A stretch of DNA of 64,000 nucleotides from Dyella sp. C11 (GCF_003121485.1 NZ_QAVX01000009.1:79258-143257), one strand, 5' to 3'; counted from the first letter of the stretch, positions 36,804 through 46,251 are shown. Notes: generated by a model from the letters alone, not told the origin. Numbers and translations: made by a program.

Positions 36804-37994
36804 TCAGCGGTTGATCTCAGCCCACAGCGTGCTGCTCATGCCGAACAGCTTGATGAAACCTTCCGCCTCTTCCACGCCCCAGTCGGCCGACTGCGCGTAG
36901 GTGGCGCCCTTGGCGTTGAGGATGTGCGGCGAACGCACTTCCACCGCTGTCACCTGCGCGCCGGAGGTTTCCAGAACCACTTCACCGTTGACCGTGCCCT
37001 GGCTGGACGTGAGGAACGCTTCCAGGTCGGTCTTGATCGGATCGTGGAAGAAGCCTTCGTACACCACTTCCACCCACTTGCGCGCCACTTCCGGCTTGAA
37101 GCGGTTCTGCTGCTTGGTCAGCACCGCTTCTTCCAGCGCGCGGTGCGCCGTGAGCAGCGAAATCAGGCCCGGCGCTTCATACACGATGCGACCCTTCAGG
37201 CCGATGGTGGTGTCGCCGGTATACATGCCGCGGCCCACGCCGTACGGCGCAAACAGCTCGTTGAGCTTGGCCAGCAGCTTGGCGCCCGGCAGCTTTTCAC
37301 CGTTGAGCGACACCGCCTCACCCTTCTCGAAGCCAAGGGTGACGGTGAGCTTTTCGGACGGCCATTCGGCGCGCGGCTTGCACCAGCCGCGGGCGCCTTC
37401 ACCCGGCGTCTTCCAATGGTCGATTTCGCCGCCCGAGAGCGTCACGCCCAGCAGGTTTTCGTTGATGGTGTAGCTCTTCTGCTTGGCGCGCACGTCGAAG
37501 CCGCGTTCTTCCAGGTACGCCTGCTCGTAGGCGCGCGTCTGGGTGTGTTCCTTCTGGATCTCGCGAATCGGCGCCACGATCTGGTAGTCGCCCAGCGCCT
37601 TCACGGCCAGGTCGAAACGCACCTGGTCGTTGCCCATGCCGGTGCAGCCATGTGCGATGGCCTTGGTGCCCAGTTCCTTGGCGCGCGCAATGGCAGCGTC
37701 CACGATCAGGTAACGGTCGGACACCAGCAGCGGGTACTGGCCCTGGTAGGCCTCGCCGGCCTGCACGAAGGGCTTCACGAAACCGTTCCAGATGGCCGGG
37801 CCGCCATCGACGGTGACATGGCTTGCCACGCCCAGTTCCTTGGCGCGGGCCTCGATGTAGGCGCGTTCCTCGGCGTCCACGCCGCCGGTATCGGCGAACA
37901 CGGTATGGACGGCCCAGCCGCGCTCCTTGAGGTAAGGCACGCAGAAGCTGGTGTCGAGACCACCGGAGAAGGCGAGAACGATGTCTTTGCTCAT
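36804..37994 (-). CDS. argG: Argininosuccinate synthase
   Basis: ArgG joins citrulline and aspartate at the cost of ATP. The 396-residue protein opens with the P-loop-like [20 protein letters not shown], has '[20 protein letters not shown]' and '[20 protein letters not shown]', and ends in the tetramerisation domain. The AUG at 37994 is clear. Repeats flank it on both sides (36747-36794 and 38073-38157), separating it from the adjacent arginine genes. Confidence 0.97.
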   Translation of the reverse strand: MSKDIVLAFSGGLDTSFCVPYLKERGWAVHTVFADTGGVDAEERAYIEARAKELGVASHVTVDGGPAIWNGFVKPFVQAGEAYQGQYPLLVSDRYLIVDAAIARAKELGTKAIAHGCTGMGNDQVRFDLAVKALGDYQIVAPIREIQKEHTQTRAYEQAYLEERGFDVRAKQKSYTINENLLGVTLSGGEIDHWKTPGEGARGWCKPRAEWPSEKLTVTLGFEKGEAVSLNGEKLPGAKLLAKLNELFAPYGVGRGMYTGDTTIGLKGRIVYEAPGLISLLTAHRALEEAVLTKQQNRFKPEVARKWVEVVYEGFFHDPIKTDLEAFLTSSQGTVNGEVVLETSGAQVTAVEVRSPHILNAKGATYAQSADWGVEEAEGFIKLFGMSSTLWAEINR

Positions 37995-38072
37995 GACTTG
38001 TGGATCCTGGAAATGGAAGGCTAAACGGAAATACGTATATCAGGTGGATAGCTGGAAGCTAAAGCTTTTGAT

Positions 38073-38157
38073 CGTCATCCCAGCGAAAGCTGGGATCCAG
38101 TGACTTTGACCTTCACGGACGGAAAGACGCTGGATTCCTGCTTTCGCAGGAATGACG
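38073..38157. repeat. Inverted repeat, CGTCATCCCAGCGAAAGC family
   Basis: CGTCATCCCAGCGAAAGCTG (38073 onward) and the complementary GCTTTCGCAGGAATGACGAG end enclose ~30 bp. It lies between osmC and argG. Members also at 51449-51557 and 53079-53191. Confidence 0.9.
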
Positions 38158-38177
38158 AGGTAGGAGAGGTCTCGTGC

Positions 38178-38654
38178 TCACGACCCCACCACGATGCGTG
38201 GCACAACGCGCACCGGAAAGTTCACGGAATTGGCAATGAAGCAGCCGTGGTGCGCGGGATCGTGCGCCGCCTCGGCCTTGGCTGGGTCGCTGTCGGCGGT
38301 GATGGTGACCACCGGATGCAACACCACTTCGATGAAGTGGCCGCCATGGACGTCCGTTTCCATGCTGCCCTCGGCGCTGTCGGTGTACGCAGTGACCACC
38401 ACGCCAGCCAACACGGCCTGGTGCAGATACGACAGCATGTGGCAGGTGGAGAGCGCCGTCACCAGCATGTCTTCGGGGTTGTACTTGCCCTTGTCGCCCC
38501 GGAACGTGGGATCGGACGAACCTTGCAGCGCAGGCTTGCCGTCGATGCGGATCTCGTGATCGCGGCCGTAACCCTGGTACGTCTTGGTGCCCGTGCCCTG
38601 GTTGCCGGTCCAGACCACGTCGACTTTGTAGTGATGCTGATGCGTATGGCTCAC
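38178..38654 (-). CDS. OsmC-family peroxiredoxin-like protein
   Basis: The 158-residue protein starts at GTG 38654, inside a GTGA overlap with the upstream gene. The OsmC fold is visible in 'GQTG'-like strands and in 'NPEDMLVTALSTCHMLSYLH', with the reactive Cys in LSTCHM (about residue 71) and the second Cys in HHGCFIANSVNFPVRVVPRI. These proteins reduce organic hydroperoxides. It is the third gene of the argF' transcript, whose reason for containing it is unknown. Confidence 0.9.
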   Translation of the reverse strand: MSHTHQHHYKVDVVWTGNQGTGTKTYQGYGRDHEIRIDGKPALQGSSDPTFRGDKGKYNPEDMLVTALSTCHMLSYLHQAVLAGVVVTAYTDSAEGSMETDVHGGHFIEVVLHPVVTITADSDPAKAEAAHDPAHHGCFIANSVNFPVRVVPRIVVGS

Positions 38655-39271
38655 GACTTGCCCTCTTGTTGCGACATGAGTTCCGCCAGCACCGCGTCGT
38701 CATGGCGACCGCGCTGATGCAGTCCTTCCACAACGCCCGCGCGGTTACCTGCCGGGTGGTTCTGGTTCAACTTGAACTTGCCTTCGATGCGGTCGATGGA
38801 AATTTCCAGGCCGCTGATGGCGCGGAGCATCTTTTCAATGTGGTCTTCCGGCGCATCGGAGACATGCCACGGCGCGGGCTGATCCGCCTCGTGACGGTCG
38901 GTCAGACGCTCCAGCAGCGCGCGCAGCCAGGCCGCATCTTCCGTGACACGCAGGCGACCATGCACGTGCACCACCGCGTAATTCCACGTGGGCACTTCGC
39001 GATGGGTTTCCTGCTTGGTCGGATACCAGTTGGGACTGATATAGCCATCCGGACCGCGGAAGATCACCAGCACCTCGGCACCGTCCATGCACGACAGTTC
39101 ATTGCCGCGCGCGACATGGCCGTGCAGCGTGCCATCAACCAGCTCCACGGGAAGATGGTTCGCCGCCAGCCCGTCCGCGCCCTGCACCACCACGGTGGCG
39201 AACGGGTACGCGCGCATGAACGCGTGCAGCGCGTCGCTGTCCGTCACCTTGAAGTGCGCAGGCTGGTACAT
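38651..39271 (-). CDS. FMN-binding negative transcriptional regulator, PaiB-like
   Basis: The 206-residue protein begins MYQPAHFKVTDSDALHAFMR and continues 'YPFATVVVQGADGLAANHLP', 'GHVARGN', 'NWYPTKQETHREVPTWNYAV' and 'VHVHGRLRV', the typical PaiB/flavin-reductase-like split-barrel pattern. PaiB-type proteins bind FMN and some repress genes; others may be detoxifying enzymes. It overlaps both argF' (ATGA at 39271) and osmC (GTGA at 38651), so it is fully embedded in the arginine transcript. Confidence 0.9.
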   Translation of the reverse strand: MYQPAHFKVTDSDALHAFMRAYPFATVVVQGADGLAANHLPVELVDGTLHGHVARGNELSCMDGAEVLVIFRGPDGYISPNWYPTKQETHREVPTWNYAVVHVHGRLRVTEDAAWLRALLERLTDRHEADQPAPWHVSDAPEDHIEKMLRAISGLEISIDRIEGKFKLNQNHPAGNRAGVVEGLHQRGRHDDAVLAELMSQQEGKS

Positions 39272-40278
39272 CAGCGCTGACCGATCAGCGAGGCCATCAC
39301 GGCCTTCTGCACGTGCAGGCGGTTTTCGGCTTCATCGATGGCGATGCAGGCCGGCGAATCCATCACGGCGTCCGTGGCCTTGACGTTGCGGCGCAGCGGC
39401 AGGCAGTGACTGAAGAGGCCGTTGTTGGTCAGCGCCATCTTCTGCTCGTCCACAATGAAATGCTTGTGCGCATCGCGGATCGGCTTTTCCTGGTCCCAGC
39501 GACCGAAGAACGGCAGCGCGCCCCAGCTCTTGGCGTACACCACGTCGGCGCCCGTGTAGGCCTCTTCGATGTTGTGGCTCACCTTGAGCGAGCCGCCGTT
39601 TTCCTTGGCGTTCTGGTAGCCAAATTCCATATAGCGCTCATCGAGCACGTAGTCGGGCGTGGGACACAACAGCGTCACGTCCATGCCCATCTTGGTGGCG
39701 ATGAGCAGCGCGGAGTTGGCCACGGCCGTGTTGAGCGGCTTAGGGTGGTACGTCCAGGTCAGCACGTACTTCTTGTTCTGCAGGTTGCCCAGGTGTTCCT
39801 TCAGCGCCATCGCGTGCGCCAGTTCCTGGCACGGGTGCGTGATGGTCTCCATGTTGATCACCGGTACCGTGGCGTACTTGGCGAACGCCTTGATGACGTT
39901 GTCCTCGCGGTCCACTTTCCAGTCCTGGAACTTCGGAAAGGCGCGCACGGCGATCAGGTCCACATAGCGCGACAGCACGCGTGCCACTTCGGCGATGTGC
40001 TCTTCCGTATCGCCGTCCATCACCGTACCGACGTCGAACTCGATCGGCCATGCGTCCTTGCCCGGCGCCAGCACAATGGCATGGCCGCCCATGTGGAACG
40101 CGCCCAGTTCGAAGCTGGTGCGCGTACGCATGGACGGATTGAAGAACATCAACGCCACCGACTTGCCAGCCAGCTGCTGGCCGCGCGGGGAACGCTTGAA
40201 GGCGGCGGCCTCCTCGAGCAGCGCATCGATCTCGGCGCGGCTGTAATCCTGGGTGGTCAGAAAGTGGCGAAGCGTCAT
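39271..40278 (-). CDS. argF': N-acetylornithine carbamoyltransferase (AOTCase)
   Basis: The enzyme carbamoylates N-acetylornithine to N-acetylcitrulline. The 335-residue protein carries the carbamoyl-phosphate loop as FFNPSMRTRTSFELG, where ordinary OTCases have STRTR, plus 'HPCQELAHAMALKEHLG' and 'HCLPLRRNVKATDAVMDSPA', all as in the Xanthomonas campestris enzyme. These differences identify AOTCase rather than OTCase. It is the first structural gene of the arginine cluster, preceded by the putative attenuator at 40314-40483, and overlaps the PaiB-like gene. Confidence 0.96.
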   Translation of the reverse strand: MTLRHFLTTQDYSRAEIDALLEEAAAFKRSPRGQQLAGKSVALMFFNPSMRTRTSFELGAFHMGGHAIVLAPGKDAWPIEFDVGTVMDGDTEEHIAEVARVLSRYVDLIAVRAFPKFQDWKVDREDNVIKAFAKYATVPVINMETITHPCQELAHAMALKEHLGNLQNKKYVLTWTYHPKPLNTAVANSALLIATKMGMDVTLLCPTPDYVLDERYMEFGYQNAKENGGSLKVSHNIEEAYTGADVVYAKSWGALPFFGRWDQEKPIRDAHKHFIVDEQKMALTNNGLFSHCLPLRRNVKATDAVMDSPACIAIDEAENRLHVQKAVMASLIGQR

Positions 40279-40313
40279 GTTGGTGGTTGCCCTTGTCGAA
40301 TTTCTGGATTCGG

Positions 40314-40346
40314 AAACAAAAAAACCCGGCTGCTAGCCGGGTTTTT
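40314..40346 (-). terminator. Attenuator terminator upstream of argF'
   Basis: On the minus strand, AAAACCCGGCT-AGC-AGCCGGGTTTT followed by a run of T forms an 11-bp stem with a 3-nt loop and a T-rich tail, ending 36 nt before the argF' start codon. A strong intrinsic terminator between promoter and first gene is only sensible as an attenuator. Its 5' arm (ACCCGGC, plus 40336-40342) is exactly complementary to GCCGGGT at the end of the leader peptide (plus 40381-40387). Confidence 0.85.
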
Positions 40347-40378
40347 GTCGTCTATGCACGTTAAACGCGTGCGACAGC

Positions 40379-40483
40379 CTACCCGGCCAATTGGCGGAGC
40401 AGCGGTCGGCGAGCACGCGACGTCATCCCAGCGGCCATGCGGGCGCTAGTGAGGACAGTGGCGGTATAGACGGCTGCGGACAT
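40379..40483 (-). CDS. Arginine-rich leader peptide of the argF' operon
   Basis: A 34-codon frame starts at ATG 40483, ends at TAG 40379-40381 and contains the stretch TSRARRPLLRQLAG just before the stop (Arg at 23, 25, 26 and 30, plus one at 15). In the mRNA the last sense codons, GCC GGG, followed by UAG, make the segment complementary to the terminator 5' arm. No good Shine-Dalgarno precedes the ATG; in-frame ATG codons also occur at 40510 and 40513. A plausible promoter (-35 TTGCAT, -10 CATGAT, spacer 17) lies just upstream. The peptide is inferred, not proven to be translated. Confidence 0.65.
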   Translation of the reverse strand: MSAAVYTATVLTSARMAAGMTSRARRPLLRQLAG

Positions 40484-40572
40484 GAAAGTCTCGGGAGGTT
40501 GAACTTTCATCATGACGGGATTTTCGCTGCCATGCAACAAGAAACGATCCAAAAGCGGTCCCTGGACACGAA

Positions 40573-40594
40573 ATCGCCGCCCGAGGGCGGCGAT
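40573..40594 (-). terminator. Hairpin behind the glycine-zipper gene
   Basis: A perfect inverted repeat ATCGCCGCC-CGAG-GGCGGCGAT lies 12 bp behind the stop codon of the minus-strand gene. There is no T-run, so it may end transcription only weakly. The remaining bases between 40484 and 40605 contain the suggested argF' promoter and nothing else I can support. Confidence 0.55.
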
Positions 40595-40605
40595 CGTGGC
40601 GAATC

Positions 40606-41148
40606 TCAGTCGGCGGGAGAAACGCTCACCCGCACACGAAGGCGCTCGCCGGGGTCGTAGTTGAGGCGGGACAGGTAGACCTCGCCACGGTAACGGTATT
40701 CCACGTCGTAACCCATGATGCGGCGCTGCTCGCTCACGGCGGCCACCTGGCGGCAGTGCGTCTCCGTGCTCTGGTATTCGCCCCCGCCAGACTGGGTGGC
40801 CGCGTTGCCTACCGCGCCGCCAGCCACCGCGCCAGCCACAGTGGCCGCCGTGCGGCCATTGCCACGGCCGACCGTGCTACCCAGCACACCACCCACGACG
40901 GCACCCAGGATGGTGCCCGCCGCCGAACCCTGGCTGGGCGCCTGAGTCACCACCTGCTGGTCATAGCATTCCTGACGCGGCACTTCGGTACGGGCCACGC
41001 CATACACGGGATCGACGCGCAGCACATCCGCCCAGCCGTAATGGGTGTTGTCGTCGTTCTGCGTTTGATTCGGATACCGCGCATCCTGCGCCAATGCGCC
41101 GGTGGTCACCAAGGACAACACCAGCGCGGGGAACAACCACTTGGTCAT
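40606..41148 (-). CDS. Exported glycine-zipper (17 kDa antigen-like) envelope protein
   Basis: The start at 41148 with a GGAGGTCG ribosome binding site gives 180 residues and a signal peptide ending GALAQ. The centre holds the glycine zipper AAGTILGAVVGGVLGSTVG ... 'TAATVAGAVAGGAVGNAATQ' (about residues 82-123), a hairpin that inserts in or packs against the outer membrane. The C-terminal part 'YDVEYRYRGEVYLSRLNYDP' is the usual companion domain. Such proteins (SlyB/Rickettsia 17 kDa type) stabilise the envelope. Divergent from cysS. Confidence 0.88.
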   Translation of the reverse strand: MTKWLFPALVLSLVTTGALAQDARYPNQTQNDDNTHYGWADVLRVDPVYGVARTEVPRQECYDQQVVTQAPSQGSAAGTILGAVVGGVLGSTVGRGNGRTAATVAGAVAGGAVGNAATQSGGGEYQSTETHCRQVAAVSEQRRIMGYDVEYRYRGEVYLSRLNYDPGERLRVRVSVSPAD

Positions 41149-41399
41149 TACGACCTCCGCTAGGACCAACCTCGAGGCGCAGCTCTACACCCCGTACCAT
41201 CCATTGCAGCAAATTCACTCTGAATCGACGCTTAGAAGTTTCCCTAAAGTCTTGCGAACGGTGGCCGTTGTTCATCCATTGGGTACCGTTCTGGCCGACA
41301 ACGCGCCAGCCCGCTGCGGGTCGCCCGGTGGCTTGTTAAGATGCGCGACCGGCTTGCGCCCGCCTGGCGCCTGCACCCACCGCCCGGACCACCCGACCG

Positions 41400-42788
41400 A
41401 TGCCGATTTCGCTCCACAACAGCCTGACGCGCCGCGTAGAACCGTTCTCCCCACTCGACCCGAACCGGGTCACGATGTATCTGTGCGGGCCGACCGTCTA
41501 CAACTACGTGCATATCGGCAACGCGCGCGGACCCGTGGTATTCGATGTGCTGGCCAAGCTGCTGCGCCGCCACTACGCCAACGTGGTGTACGCCCGCAAC
41601 ATCACCGACGTGGACGACAAGATCAACACCGCCGCCCAGCAGCTGGGGGTGGGTATTGAAAGCATTACCACGCGCTATACCCAGGCCTACCGCGAAGACA
41701 TGGCCAGGCTGGGCATTGCCCCGCCGGACGTGGAACCGCACGCCACCGCGCACATCCCGCAGATCATCACGATGATCGAGCGCCTTATTGAAAGTGGCCA
41801 CGCCTACGCCGCCGAAGGCCATGTGCTGTTCAATGTGGATTCGTACCCCGCGTACGGCGAGCTCTCCGGTCGCGATCCGGAAGAAATGCTGGCCGGCGCC
41901 CGCGTGGAAGTGGCCCCGTACAAGAAGAACCCCGGCGACTTCGTGCTGTGGAAGCCCTCCACGCCCGAACTTCCCGGCTGGGACAGTCCCTGGGGTCGCG
42001 GTCGCCCAGGCTGGCATATCGAATGCTCGGCGATGAGCGAAGCCCACCTGGGTGACACCATCGACATCCATGCCGGCGGCGTCGACCTGCAGTTCCCGCA
42101 CCACGAGAACGAAATCGCCCAGTCCACCTGCGCGCACGGTGGCAAGGTGTTTGCGCGCGTCTGGCTGCACAACGGCATGCTGACCTTCAGTGGCCGCAAG
42201 ATGTCCAAGTCGCTGGGCAATGTGATGCTGGTGCACGAACTGCTTCAGCAGCACCCGCCGGAAGCTTTGCGCCTGCTCCTGCTGCGTGGTCACTACCGCC
42301 AGCCGCTGGACTGGTCCGACGCCGCCATCGCGCAATCGATCAGCACGCTGGACGGCTGGTATCGCGTGCTGCGCGACCTTGCCGACGTCGAGGTCGACAC
42401 CACGAACCTGCCGATTCCCGCCTCCGTGGAAGCGGCACTGTGCGACGACCTCAACACCCCGCAGGCGCTCGCCGAGCTTTCGCAGCTAGCCGATGGGGCA
42501 CGCCAGGCCGGTACGGCCGAGGAAAAGCGCGAGGCGAAGGCCGCGCTACTTGGAGCCGGCGCCCTGCTCGGCCTGCTGCAACAGGATGCCGAAGCCTGGT
42601 TCAAGCCGGCGGGCGGCGACCACGAGGTCGATGCGGCCCGCGTCGAAGCCTTGCTGGAGGAACGCCGCAGCGCGCGCGCCGCGAAAGACTTCAAGCGCGC
42701 CGATGCGATCCGCGAGGAACTGACCGCGATGGGCGTGGCCATTGAAGACGGCGCTCAGGGCACACGCTGGAGCGTGATCAAGGGCTGA
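41400..42788 (+). CDS. cysS: Cysteinyl-tRNA synthetase
   Basis: CysRS charges tRNA-Cys. The 462-residue class I synthetase has the Zn Cys and HIGH region in [20 protein letters not shown] (residues about 22-41), the second zinc part '[20 protein letters not shown]', HHENEIAQS and KMSKSLGN near residue 264. Length and order are normal. The ATG at 41400 has no clear Shine-Dalgarno. The 250 bp upstream, shared with the divergent glycine-zipper gene, hold no element I can support. Confidence 0.97.
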   Translation: MPISLHNSLTRRVEPFSPLDPNRVTMYLCGPTVYNYVHIGNARGPVVFDVLAKLLRRHYANVVYARNITDVDDKINTAAQQLGVGIESITTRYTQAYREDMARLGIAPPDVEPHATAHIPQIITMIERLIESGHAYAAEGHVLFNVDSYPAYGELSGRDPEEMLAGARVEVAPYKKNPGDFVLWKPSTPELPGWDSPWGRGRPGWHIECSAMSEAHLGDTIDIHAGGVDLQFPHHENEIAQSTCAHGGKVFARVWLHNGMLTFSGRKMSKSLGNVMLVHELLQQHPPEALRLLLLRGHYRQPLDWSDAAIAQSISTLDGWYRVLRDLADVEVDTTNLPIPASVEAALCDDLNTPQALAELSQLADGARQAGTAEEKREAKAALLGAGALLGLLQQDAEAWFKPAGGDHEVDAARVEALLEERRSARAAKDFKRADAIREELTAMGVAIEDGAQGTRWSVIKG

Positions 42789-42801
42789 GTTCGCCTGGCC
42801 T

Positions 42802-42868
42802 GTGTGGGAGCGCACCCTGTGCGCGACGGCCTCGCCAAAAGCTGCCGCGCACAGGGTGCGCTCCCACC
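42802..42868. repeat. REP-type palindrome, family B
   Basis: GTGTGGGAGCGCACCCTGTG and its complement, ending CTCCCAC, with ~18 bp between. It lies between cysS and sufE. Confidence 0.92.
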
Positions 42869-42928
42869 GTGGAGCTGCCCTCTCTCCCGCAAAGCCCGGC
42901 CCAGACCGAAACGCGCGATAATGGGGCG

Positions 42929-43363
42929 ATGAACACCACCGCCCCATCCAGCGCCGAGCAGGCGCAGCAAGACATCGTCGACGAATTCGCCTTCTTTGGT
43001 GACTGGACCGAGCGCTACCAGTACCTGATCGACCTAGGCAAGCCACTCCCGCCCTTCCCGGACGACCTGAAAATCGAGGAATACCGCGTGCACGGCTGCC
43101 AGTCGATGGTCTGGCTGGTGCCCAGCGGCGATGCGGACAAGCTGCATTTCCAGGCCACCAGCGATTCCGCCATTGTGTCGGGCCTGATTGCCCTGGTGCT
43201 TCGTGTTTACTCCGACCGCTCGGCCCGCGACATTGTCGCCACCGAGCCGCGCTACATCGAAGCCATTGGCCTGGCCAAGCATCTCTCACCCACGCGCTCC
43301 AACGGGCTTGCCGCCATGCTGGCGAAGATCAAGGCCTACGCCGCCGCGACGTTGAAGAGCTGA
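42929..43363 (+). CDS. sufE: SufE-family cysteine-desulfurase-activating protein
   Basis: The 144-residue protein starts at ATG 42929. SufE signature: '[20 protein letters not shown]' at the N-terminus and the sulfur-accepting Cys in [16 protein letters not shown] (about residue 57). It takes persulfide from SufS or a related desulfurase for iron-sulfur cluster assembly. No suf operon is adjacent; the gene stands between cysS and dksA, as a lone SufE. A bidirectional terminator follows. Confidence 0.93.
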   Translation: MNTTAPSSAEQAQQDIVDEFAFFGDWTERYQYLIDLGKPLPPFPDDLKIEEYRVHGCQSMVWLVPSGDADKLHFQATSDSAIVSGLIALVLRVYSDRSARDIVATEPRYIEAIGLAKHLSPTRSNGLAAMLAKIKAYAAATLKS

Positions 43364-43393
43364 TACGCGGCCGCCGTCTTGCCGAATGCAAAC

Positions 43394-43424
43394 AAAAAGC
43401 CCCGCCAATGGCGGGGCTTTTTTT
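43394..43424. terminator. Bidirectional terminator between sufE and dksA
   Basis: AAAAGCCCCGCC-AAT-GGCGGGGCTTTTTTT: a 12-bp stem with a T-run on the plus strand and A-run on the other side; it serves convergent sufE and dksA. Confidence 0.95.
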
Positions 43425-43445
43425 CCAGGCGCAGGGCGCGCTGGC

Positions 43446-44540
43446 TCAGTCGCCCATCTGCTTCTGCAGGTGTTCGCGACGTTCCTGCGCGTCGAGCGAC
43501 AGCGTGGCGATCGGGCGGGCGTCGAGACGCTCCAGGCCGATTTCCTCGTCGGTCTCTTCGCAGTAGCCGTAGCGACCTTCCTCGATGCGGCGCAGTGCCT
43601 TGTCGATCTTGGAGATCAGCTTGCGGTAACGATCGCGCGTGCGCAGTTCCAGCGAGTTTTCGGTCTCGCGGGTGGCGCGCTCTGCCTCATCGCCCACGTC
43701 GCGCACTTCGTCACGGAGGTTCTCCATGGTCTGGCGCGACTCTTCCACCAACTGCTCGCGCCATTCGCGCAGCTTGTTGCGGAAGTAGGCGAGATGCTTG
43801 GGGTTCATGTACTCGTCCTCGTTCGAGGAGGGACGGTAACCCTTGGGCAGGTCGATCGTGGTCGTCGAAGGCAGCGCGTAGCGACCGTCTTCACGGGTGA
43901 TGCCATTGTCGAGAGTTGCGGTTTTGTTCATCGAAGACTGCTGGGCTTTCTGTTTTTTGACGGGGGTATGTCGAGCGGTTGCGCTGGCCACCTTGCCCGT
44001 GAAGGGCGAAGAGGCCGGCTTGGCCGGCTCGGAGGGGACCGGAGCCGCCTTGACGGGTGCCGGCGTCGCCTGCCGCGCAGCGACGGGCTGCTTGGCGGGA
44101 GCGGCGCTGGCTGCCGGCTTGGCAGGCGCAGGCTTGGCAGCCTTGGCCGGAGCGGCGACCGGCTTGGTCGCGGCCTTGGCGGGCTGCTTGGCCGGTGCCG
44201 TTGCTTTCTTGGCGGCCGGCTTCTCGGTTGTCTTTTTGGCGACGACCGGTTTCTTGGTCGGCGCCACCTTCTTGGCCACGGGCTTGGGAGCAACTTTCTT
44301 GGCGGCGCTCTTTGCCGGCGCCTTGGCCGCCACCTTTTTCGCGGCAGGCTTCTTGGCGGCGGCAGCCACCTTCTTCACTGGCGCCTTCTTGGCGGCCGGC
44401 TTCTTGGCGGCAGCAGCCTTGGATGGCGCTGCACTTCGTCCGGTAGCGGTTTTCTTGGCTGCCTTCACGTCTTTCACCTTGCCGGCAGGTTTTCCCTTCT
44501 GCGGCTTGGCGGCTGAAGCACTACGCGTCGTTTTCGCCAT
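43446..44540 (-). CDS. dksA: DksA-family RNA polymerase regulator with histone-H1-like N-terminal tail
   Basis: The protein has 364 residues, more than twice the usual DksA (about 150). Residues 1-205 are almost only Lys, Ala and Pro with repeated PAAKK/AAAKKP units, like bacterial H1-type DNA-binding tails. Residues 245-364 are a DksA: coiled coil with the tip '[18 protein letters not shown]', then [20 protein letters not shown]. Of the four zinc-finger cysteines only the first remains (CEET and LSLDA replace CxxC), so the finger cannot bind zinc in the classical way. An internal Met at residue 204 would give a normal-length DksA but has no ribosome binding site. Confidence 0.9.
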   Translation of the reverse strand: MAKTTRSASAAKPQKGKPAGKVKDVKAAKKTATGRSAAPSKAAAAKKPAAKKAPVKKVAAAAKKPAAKKVAAKAPAKSAAKKVAPKPVAKKVAPTKKPVVAKKTTEKPAAKKATAPAKQPAKAATKPVAAPAKAAKPAPAKPAASAAPAKQPVAARQATPAPVKAAPVPSEPAKPASSPFTGKVASATARHTPVKKQKAQQSSMNKTATLDNGITREDGRYALPSTTTIDLPKGYRPSSNEDEYMNPKHLAYFRNKLREWREQLVEESRQTMENLRDEVRDVGDEAERATRETENSLELRTRDRYRKLISKIDKALRRIEEGRYGYCEETDEEIGLERLDARPIATLSLDAQERREHLQKQMGD

Positions 44541-44666
44541 TTCCCTTCACCATTTTTGGCCTTGGCGGCCGGGTGTTATAGCCCATGCGGCTTACACCGG
44601 CAACCGTGCTTCTGGAATACTTGCGACACTACATGCCGCAAGCTGTTTCGGCAGCGTCAAACCGTC

Positions 44667-44924
44667 GTGACCCGACTGATACTTTTACTGCTCGGCTTCT
44701 ACAAGCGCTGGCTAAGCCCCCTGCTGGGACAGCGCTGCCGCTTCCATCCCAGCTGTTCCGATTATGCACGGATTGCGGTCGCCCGCTTCGGGCCGCTCAA
44801 GGGCGGTGCCCTCGCCGGCTGGCGTCTGATGCGATGCCAACCGCTGTGCGAGGGCGGTGAAGATCCCGTTCCGGAGCAATTTACCTTCCGCCGCCGTCCC
44901 CCGGGAGAACCTCATGCCCATTGA
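44667..44924 (+). CDS. yidD: Membrane protein insertion efficiency factor YidD
   Basis: The start at GTG 44667 gives 85 residues, the standard length. The signature is complete: an amphipathic N-terminus '[20 protein letters not shown]' followed by [20 protein letters not shown] and '[18 protein letters not shown]'. YidD supports insertion by YidC; here it stands apart from the rnpA-yidC locus. The end overlaps the start of the dihydroorotase gene (44914). Confidence 0.93.
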   Translation: MTRLILLLLGFYKRWLSPLLGQRCRFHPSCSDYARIAVARFGPLKGGALAGWRLMRCQPLCEGGEDPVPEQFTFRRRPPGEPHAH

Positions 44925-46251
44925 CTGGCTGATCAAGAACGCCGAACTGGTCAACGAGGGCCGCCGATTCCATGCCGATGTGCGCGTCAGGAACGGCCGC
45001 ATCGACGCCATCGCCGGCGACCTCGATGCCCGTGCCGGCGAGCAAGTGATCGACGCCAGCGGCCTGTGGCTGTTCCCCGGCATGATCGACGACCAGGTGC
45101 ATTTCCGCGAACCCGGCCTGACCCAGAAGGCCGACATCGCGCACGAGTCGCGCGCCTGCGCCGCCGGCGGCATCACCAGCTTCATGGAGATGCCCAACAC
45201 CAAGCCGCCGGCGCTGGACCGCGAGACACTGGAAGCCAAGTACGCACGCGGCGCGGAAACCTCCGCCGTGAACTACGCGTTCTACATGGGCGCCAGCAAC
45301 GACAACCTCGAAGCCATCAAGAGCCTGGACCCGCTCGCTGCACCGGGCATCAAGGTGTTCATGGGCGCCTCCACCGGCAACATGCTGGTGGACAACCCCG
45401 AAATACTGGACGGCATCTTCAAGTACGCGCCCACGCCGATCATCACGCACTGCGAAGACACGCCGATGATCGATGCCAACCTGGCCAAGGCGCACGAGAA
45501 GTACGGCGACAACATCCCGGCCTGGGAACACCCGCTGATCCGCTCGCGCGAGGCCTGCATCAAGTCCACGCGCCTCGCGCTGGAACTGGCGCGTCGCCCC
45601 AAAAGCCGCCTGCACGTGCTGCACATTTCCACGGCGGATGAACTGGCGCTGTTCGAGCCGGGTCCGCTCAAGGGCAAGCGCATCACCGCTGAAACCTGCG
45701 TGCACTTCCTGCACTTCGACGACCGCGACTACGAGCGCCTTGGCTTCCTGATCAAGTGCAACCCGGCGATCAAGACGGCGGCCGACCGCGAAGCCATCAC
45801 CAAGGCCCTGGCCGAAGGCCGCATCGACGTGTTGGCCACCGACCACGCACCGCACCTGCTGGAAGAAAAGGAACAGCTGTACGACAAGGCGCCGAGCGGC
45901 CTGCCGCTGGTGCAGTTCGCCTTGCAGGCCGCGCTGCAGCGCGTGTTCGAAGGCAAGCTGACCCTGGAACGCGTGGTGGAAGCGGTGACGCATGCGCCGG
46001 CCACGTTGTTCGACGTGAAGGATCGCGGCTACCTGCGCGAAGGTTACGCAGCCGACCTGGTGCTGGTCGATCCGAACAAGCCGCACACCGTGGCTCGCGA
46101 GGAAGTGCTCTCCAAGTGTGGCTGGTCGCCATTCGAGGGCTACACCTTCAACAGCTCGATCGTCAGCACCTTCGTCAACGGCCAGCGCGTGTGGGACGGC
46201 AAGCAGATCGCCCAAGGCGTGCGTGGCCAGCGCCTGGCTTTCAATCGATGA
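44914..46251 (+). CDS. pyrC: Dihydroorotase (long, multifunctional-complex type)
   Basis: The 445-residue amidohydrolase has the metal motif [20 protein letters not shown] (residues about 60-79), '[20 protein letters not shown]', the ligand His in [10 protein letters not shown] and [12 protein letters not shown], and '[15 protein letters not shown]' with the catalytic Asp. It catalyses the cyclisation of carbamoyl aspartate in pyrimidine synthesis. It resembles the ~450-residue class rather than E. coli PyrC (348); an allantoinase-like role cannot be fully excluded. CCGGGAG is upstream. It overlaps the next gene by ATGA. Confidence 0.88.
   Translation: MPIDWLIKNAELVNEGRRFHADVRVRNGRIDAIAGDLDARAGEQVIDASGLWLFPGMIDDQVHFREPGLTQKADIAHESRACAAGGITSFMEMPNTKPPALDRETLEAKYARGAETSAVNYAFYMGASNDNLEAIKSLDPLAAPGIKVFMGASTGNMLVDNPEILDGIFKYAPTPIITHCEDTPMIDANLAKAHEKYGDNIPAWEHPLIRSREACIKSTRLALELARRPKSRLHVLHISTADELALFEPGPLKGKRITAETCVHFLHFDDRDYERLGFLIKCNPAIKTAADREAITKALAEGRIDVLATDHAPHLLEEKEQLYDKAPSGLPLVQFALQAALQRVFEGKLTLERVVEAVTHAPATLFDVKDRGYLREGYAADLVLVDPNKPHTVAREEVLSKCGWSPFEGYTFNSSIVSTFVNGQRVWDGKQIAQGVRGQRLAFNR

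Noticed and set aside
36706..38177. tRNA or attenuator search in the gaps around argG
   Set aside because: The gaps hold only repeat elements; no cloverleaf, leader peptide or terminator comparable to that upstream of argF' was visible.
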